From assembly GCA_036346375.1 (NCBI GenBank), contig CM070517.1:16037161-16101160 (forward strand): DNA of 64,000 nt, written 5' to 3'. This DNA comes from Guadua angustifolia (Eukaryota > Streptophyta > Magnoliopsida > Poales > Poaceae). A model generated the notes under the pieces. That model did not search any database. It was not told the origin of the DNA and saw only the letters and a list, made by a program, of their open reading frames with translations. How positions within the stretch are numbered: position 1 is the first letter of the stretch; the number at the start of each line of letters is the position of its first letter. The position numbers and the translations under genes were made by a program. Below are positions 59,110-64,000 of the stretch, in pieces.

Positions 59110-62100
59110 TGGTAACGACCAGGGAGGATATCAGAATGATACCTAAATTCATGAAATAGCCTCAAATTTTCAAAAATGAATTTAATTTGGCCTTTCCTAT
59201 TTATCTGGAATTTATTTGGATTTTTCCCGATTTATTTCGAATTTACCCGGTTTATTTTGAAAACTTTCCTTTTGGGAAAGTCAACTCCATTCCCCGCTTT
59301 CCTTTTCGGGCGGTCCCGTTTTCTCCTCGCGCTGGCGCCCTCCCCGAATCCACCTTCTCCCGTCTCGGCCCAAATCCTGCGCAGGTCGTTTTCCTCACGC
59401 GCGCGATGTCGGCCCGGCCCACTCCCGCGCCCCCGTCCCGTCCCGTTAGCACCCTTCTTCTCCGCTGCGCCCCCGTCCCCTCCGCCGCACGCCTGCCCTA
59501 TCCCGTTTCGCCGACGTCTCGCCGAATCGTGGATGTCGCCCTCTTCGCTTGGCGCAGAGTGACCCTCTCCCGCCTTTATTCCCTTACCCCGTGCGGTCAA
59601 ATCGCCACTCGAGTGCCCCTCCGCCGCTCATCTCTTTCCCCCGCCGCACGCATGTCTTGCTTCGCCGCCATGTCGCCCAATCAGTAGCGCTCAAGCTCTT
59701 CCTCTGCACCGCGCCGAAAGCTGGCACCCCACCGCACTCATTTCTCTGCCCCGTTGCAATAAATCGGCACTCGAGCATCCCTCCGCCGCTCACTTCTCTC
59801 CTCCGCCCGGCTGCTATAAAGACCACTCCCCCGCATCTCAATTCCTTCGCCCCAGCTTCCGGTAAGCTTCCCATCTTCTTCCCCACGCCGTCCTCTTCAT
59901 TTTCCCCCACTTCTTCCTCCGCGCGACGCTCTGCTCCGCCCGCTCCACGCGCGTCTTCTCCAGCTCCGATTCCCCTCCATCGCCCGGCCTCTCCGCCCAC
60001 TCCCCGAACCCATTCTCCCCACTCGGTTCACTGTGCCCGCTCTCTTCCCGCCATTTCTTCCGAGCTCCCGTGCACTAATTCGCCGTTTTGCTCTTCGTCT
60101 TCCTCGGCTCCGGCCGCTCCATCGCCGGCTCGCTTGCCCCGCCCCTCCGTCTCTATGGCAATCGAGTCCGACGTGATGACCGCCGCTGCTCCTCATGTCA
60201 AACCGCCCGCTCGTCGGCGCCCCTCCCGTCATCGAGAAGTGGGCCCGCTCCGTCAGCCTCTCCCCACTCGCTGCTGCTCGGGCCCCTTTGTCGGCGCTTT
60301 GTCATGCCTGCTTGGTAATTTACTATCGCAAGCACGACGTGAAGCTGCGTGTCTTGTCTTGACCGATGGCACAGTAGTCTCTCTTAATTTCTTTTCGGAT
60401 TTTAATTTATTTAAAATCTGAGAAACCATTTTAAATTCCAGAAAATTCCCCAAAAAAAATCCCAAAAATTCCAAAAATGCCAAAAATACATTTTCTTGAC
60501 CATTTCGAGCCACTGAGTCCAAAAGTGATCTCCGTTTCACCAAACTAATTCCAGAAAATTCCCGAAATACCCCTGAACCCTAATCCGGCCATTTCTACCT
60601 CGATTTTCCTTTCCGTTTCTTTTTCTTTATTTTGTTTTATTCGTTTATTTATTGATTTCGTTTTCTCACGCTAGAACCGACGTGAAGCAACCATCGGCAT
60701 GAATCTCGAGCAGGAGCAGAAGTTGGAGCTGTCGCAGGAGCAAGAGCCGTTCGAAGCCGGACACGACATCAACCCCTTCTCACTAGGCGAACCCTCAAAT
60801 CCGCAAGGCAAGCCACACTCCTTGAACATGTTGAACCTAATTCTGTTCCAATAATAGGTGTATATTCTTGTATTGCATTATTTTTGTTATTTTAGAAAAC
60901 TAAAAAATGTGGTAGTTTCGAATGACATGATTAGATACAACCCAAAATTAGACCTGTCGTTATGTCTTAATTCCTTTTTAACCCTAAGATATAAATTAAA
61001 CCAATCGTAGATGTAGCAATTTATACCACAATTACTTTTAGACAAATGCTTAAAAATCTCCGAGAGATGGCTTGGTTGATTTTGGTTTTTATAAAATTGC
61101 AACGGTGTGGGGGACAGCATTGGGCGGATCACGGAAGGTGGATGCCGGCCCAATCCCCAACCGATGACGAAACCAATGGATGTGATGTGGTGGTGGTACA
61201 GTTGGTACCAATGGATTGTGGTATGTCATTTGGCCGAGTCTTTGGCATTTAAGGACCAATGTCTTGGGCAACGTAAATAACTTCAGATTACGCTCAACCA
61301 CAGGTTGGGTCGATCAGCTCTGTTGGCCTGACCCACGTAGCCCGGTAAATTGTCTTTTCCCTTGGAATGCCTACAGGTAAGACCCATTTGCCGTGGAAGG
61401 AATGGGTAGCGTCGTGGTAGGGTGTGAAACAGAATGAAAGGCCATTCGGCGGTTTTCACAACAGTAGGTTTCCTCAATCGATCAGGGCGCAAGGCCCACT
61501 ATGGCCCGTGGGTTCCTGAAGGTGGAGGATCTCCAGCTCCTACTAGGTAGGAACTAAAGGGGGAAAATTCAATGAAAGGTTATGTCAATCTCGGTCGGGC
61601 CGCATGCATAAAAGTTGCATGTTGATCTAGTGGCACTAATGACCGTAGATGTCTTGTGGGTAAAGCTGAGCACCTCTGCAGAGTGATATCAATGGTATTC
61701 GAATACACCGTGCTTCCGGTTAATGAAGCGGAGTTAATCTAGGGTGATACCTGTAACTGCGCCCCTGTAGCTTTTATAATTAAAACCTGTCGTGGATGTG
61801 AACTTTGCAAGATAACCCCCCTGTTATATTGCTACTTATGGTTTGTGTTTCAAATGTAAAATGAAAAAGTGATATTTACAACTTGCATCCACAATACTTA
61901 AACCTATGGCTACCTTTGTTTATACCTGCATGTAATATTCAGAATTTCCGTGTGGTTTGTTGAGTACGGTTGTGTACTCACCCTTGCTCCCAACCCCTTC
62001 CTTAGATTTCTAATGAAGATGGCGAATTCCAGAAGTCCGTAGATGACGATGTTATTTGGTTTTGAAGGCCTTGATCTATCTGCTCAAGCCTTTCCTGTGG

Positions 62101-62289
62101 GTATTCTGTAATGTATTCGGTGCCAGCCGCACCTTTGGTAAAACTTCGGCCGTTAGGCTCCTAATTGATCTATAAAAGATTCGCATTTGCTTTTATGTCT
62201 GGCAATGTACGCTTGGTTTCCTACAACTAAAATCCTGGGTAGCTGTGAAGGTATTTATACGCACCCCCTGAAAAGAGCGGTCCGTGACA
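59110..62289 (+). mobile_element. Long 5' LTR of a gypsy retrotransposon (about 3.2 kb)
   Basis: The right end is fixed by CCGTGACA (62289), directly followed by AG and the primer-binding site. The left end is placed at TGGTAACGACC (59110), which is roughly the inverse of the right terminus (TGTCACGGACC). The LTR has a C-rich promoter-proximal half (59270-60310) with low-complexity ORFs, a small conserved-looking ORF at 60699, and a leader. LTRs of about 3 kb with an initiator-Met site are known in the grass Tekay/Del group. The left boundary is less certain than the right. Confidence 0.65.
60699..60854 (+). CDS. Small ORF inside the gypsy LTR (51 residues)
   Basis: ATG at 60699, stop at 60852. 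The product starts with Glu/Gln-rich repeats (EQEQKLELSQEQEP), then GHDINPFSLGEPSNPQGKPH and a hydrophobic tail (MLNLILF). It is too short for a domain call. The non-random composition in an otherwise non-coding LTR is why it is listed. A coding role is not established, and it may equally be the first exon of a spliced leader or chance. Confidence 0.35.
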   Translation: MNLEQEQKLELSQEQEPFEAGHDINPFSLGEPSNPQGKPHSLNMLNLILFQ

Positions 62290-62291
62290 AG

Positions 62292-62303
62292 TGGTATCAG
62301 AGC
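62292..62303 (+). other. Primer-binding site (initiator tRNA-Met)
   Basis: TGGTATCAGAGC, an exact match to the complement of the plant initiator-tRNA-Met 3' end, two bases after the LTR. It fixes the LTR boundary and the plus-strand orientation of the element. Confidence 0.95.
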
Positions 62304-62929
62304 CTGACTTGACCAATAGATCAAGACCTTAAGGTAGTTTAGAAAATTGCTTTTCAAAAAGGTTATTTTAAACTTAAGCAAAATCGATTACAAAAATACA
62401 TGAGCATATTTTCTGTCTTCCTCTTCTCCTCACCTCCTTCTGCCTTACCTAAATCTTTGTTTCCAAAAAAGTGATTTGAGGTTTCTACTCTCAACTGACT
62501 TCAAAACTTCCGTGTTAGCCAATGACGCATAAGTTTTCCTCATCCTTAGAAAGTCTCAGTAGTTGCTTTTAGGTAGTAGACCTGACCCAGCCCGTGGACA
62601 GCAAGGAGTTTCCGCCACGAGTAGATCGTTAGCCTTAGATCTTACCCCTTTGTCGTAATAGGTCTTTTTAGTAGTTTAATCATGAGTTGTACCGGACCCT
62701 AAGACGGTGTTGTGTACAATTCCATGCTATGAATAAAAAGACTACGTTTCCTATTTCTGTATGTTGTGTTGCCCTAGATTATCAATATAACCCCACCTAT
62801 TCAAAAGACTCCCTCTTTTCATCTAGAGCCCTTACCTATTCATTCTACTCTTACCCATGCTCTAAATCTTACTTACCTTCTGATTGCCCAAAACCTACTG
62901 CAAAACCGAATAAGAATTTGCTTAAGTCA

Positions 62930-63890
62930 GATGGTGGGAATCAGATCGCTCCAGCATCTTAGTAAGGAGGCAAAATCAATAGAAAACCCAACCAACCTAG
63001 TACGAGTGTTAGCTGTGGTGGAAAGAAATCAATACCAGCCCAGAAGACGCCAGACATAGTTGACAGAGAAAATGTTAAAGCAGCTAGCAGCCAAACCCCA
63101 GGGACAGTTCCACACATAGGATAAAAATATGGTAGGATCAAGACAATCAGATGTTCCGAAGACAAGACCGCCGTCTTGGCAAGCTCAGCAAAACCCCTCA
63201 CGGCAGATGATTGGATCAAGGACAGTCAGCAGAAGCTTGACGCAGTTCAGTGTTCAAAAAAAAAAGAAGAAGCAAATATTTTAGGCCCCACATCAACTAC
63301 GAGGACCATCCGCCGCCTAGTGAATAAGCATCCCGGCACAGAAATCAGGACAAGGAATCTTGTAGTCAGAATCCGATCAAGCATTCTGAGAAACCTACAT
63401 TCCTACAAGATTAGTGGTAATTAAAAGAAGGAAATTTCCGGCTATACGCCAAGGCGACGGGATAGTTTTGGAATATCTTCACCCAAATAAACCAATTGGC
63501 ACGATACGACCCAAAGAGAAGTAGGCACTGAAGCAAAGAAGATGGAGAGATTCTTTGAAAGGCTCCAGAAGAATTCAAAGTACCACATTACAACGTTTGA
63601 CTTTGACGGCTTGCCGACAATGCTAGTCAAGCTAATCATTGCAAAGGAAACCCGGAATACTTCGGAGGAAAACCCAGAGAATGAAGGCACAGTAACTCAG
63701 AATACAGACTCCAGAACCGGTAGGACAGAGAATGTAAACCCCCATTCTGGGATTTATCGCAAAAAGGCCAGTGACAAGTGGACAAAGACCGGCACCACCG
63801 CAACACAGTTCAACGCGGTGCGATGTTTCAATTACAATGGAAATCACTACGCAGATGATTACTTCAGAAGATAAATAAATTACTATCACT
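62930..63890 (+). pseudogene. Gypsy gag, degenerate, continuing toward the window edge
   Basis: The plus strand carries a broken gag. After a stop-rich start comes PLTADDWIKDSQQKLDAVQC (63190-63250), the opening of the Retrotrans_gag core, then a frame change near an A-run (63252) and NKHPGTEI (about 63321). A further piece at 63542-63874 ends in CFNYNGNHYADDYF, a zinc knuckle with the usual second Cys replaced by Asn/Tyr. 62304-62930 between the primer site and gag is non-coding leader. No protease or RT is reached before base 64000. Confidence 0.7.
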
Positions 63891-64000
63891 GTCAATAAAC
63901 AAGACTTGTCAAACGGAAGTACCTAGGACACTATCTACCAAACCGAAGTGACTCGAATACAAGTATCAAGCCCATTTCAACCAATGGACAGTGGTCCCTT

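Noticed and set aside
59549..60421. 290-residue Pro/Ser/Arg-rich ORF as a protein gene
   Set aside because: Low-complexity translation of C-rich LTR sequence, open in several frames on both strands, with no domain.
62292..62303. tRNA gene
   Set aside because: Only the 12 bases complementary to initiator tRNA-Met are present, as a retrotransposon primer-binding site; no cloverleaf surrounds it.

Overview
This window is nuclear DNA of a flowering plant, almost certainly a grass. It has split eukaryotic genes with GT-AG introns, a coiled-coil NB-ARC-LRR resistance gene, a PP4-type phosphatase with the exon sequence usual in cereals, and dense layers of nested transposons (gypsy, copia, hAT, CACTA, PIF/Harbinger, Mutator-like). 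The species cannot be fixed from sequence alone.

Only two genes look intact or nearly so. (1) A CNL immune receptor on the minus strand (6915-12039). It has two exons that join in frame to 972 residues, and its 2.2 kb intron holds a 744-bp Ac/Ds-like element and a small Mutator-like MITE. A decayed LRR-only paralogue lies at about 15300-16440. Matching flanking sequence downstream of both copies shows that the locus grew by local duplication. (2) The catalytic subunit of protein phosphatase 4 (PP4/PPX) on the plus strand (49890-56010). Eight exons can be placed to the base, one intron has a GC-AG boundary, and the exon 1 donor is weak.

The rest is mobile DNA. 1-2630: the end of a long LTR-like sequence, then a 61-bp tandem array. 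16.5-20.4 kb: gag remnants of two gypsy elements. 20.4-28.3 kb: a decayed copia element with its 5' LTR. 29.8-38.5 kb: a CACTA element with Ulp1-protease remnants, split by a 6.15-kb hAT element that has a perfect 8-bp target duplication. 39.3-44.5 kb: a PIF/Harbinger element built as a large inverted repeat with two opposing transposase copies and a TTA duplication at its outer ends. 44.6-48.0 kb: a second, ZMYM-type hAT. 48.2-49.6 kb: a Mutator-like element with internal tandem repeats, just upstream of PP4. 59.1-64 kb: the 3.2-kb 5' LTR, primer-binding site and degenerate gag of a gypsy element that runs off the window.

The most unusual structures are the inverted Harbinger, which could fold or be transcribed into a long hairpin containing transposase sequence, and two long near-perfect hairpins inside the 6.15-kb hAT. 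Many transposon ORFs are broken by G-to-A or C-to-T nonsense changes, the pattern expected from deamination of methylated cytosine.
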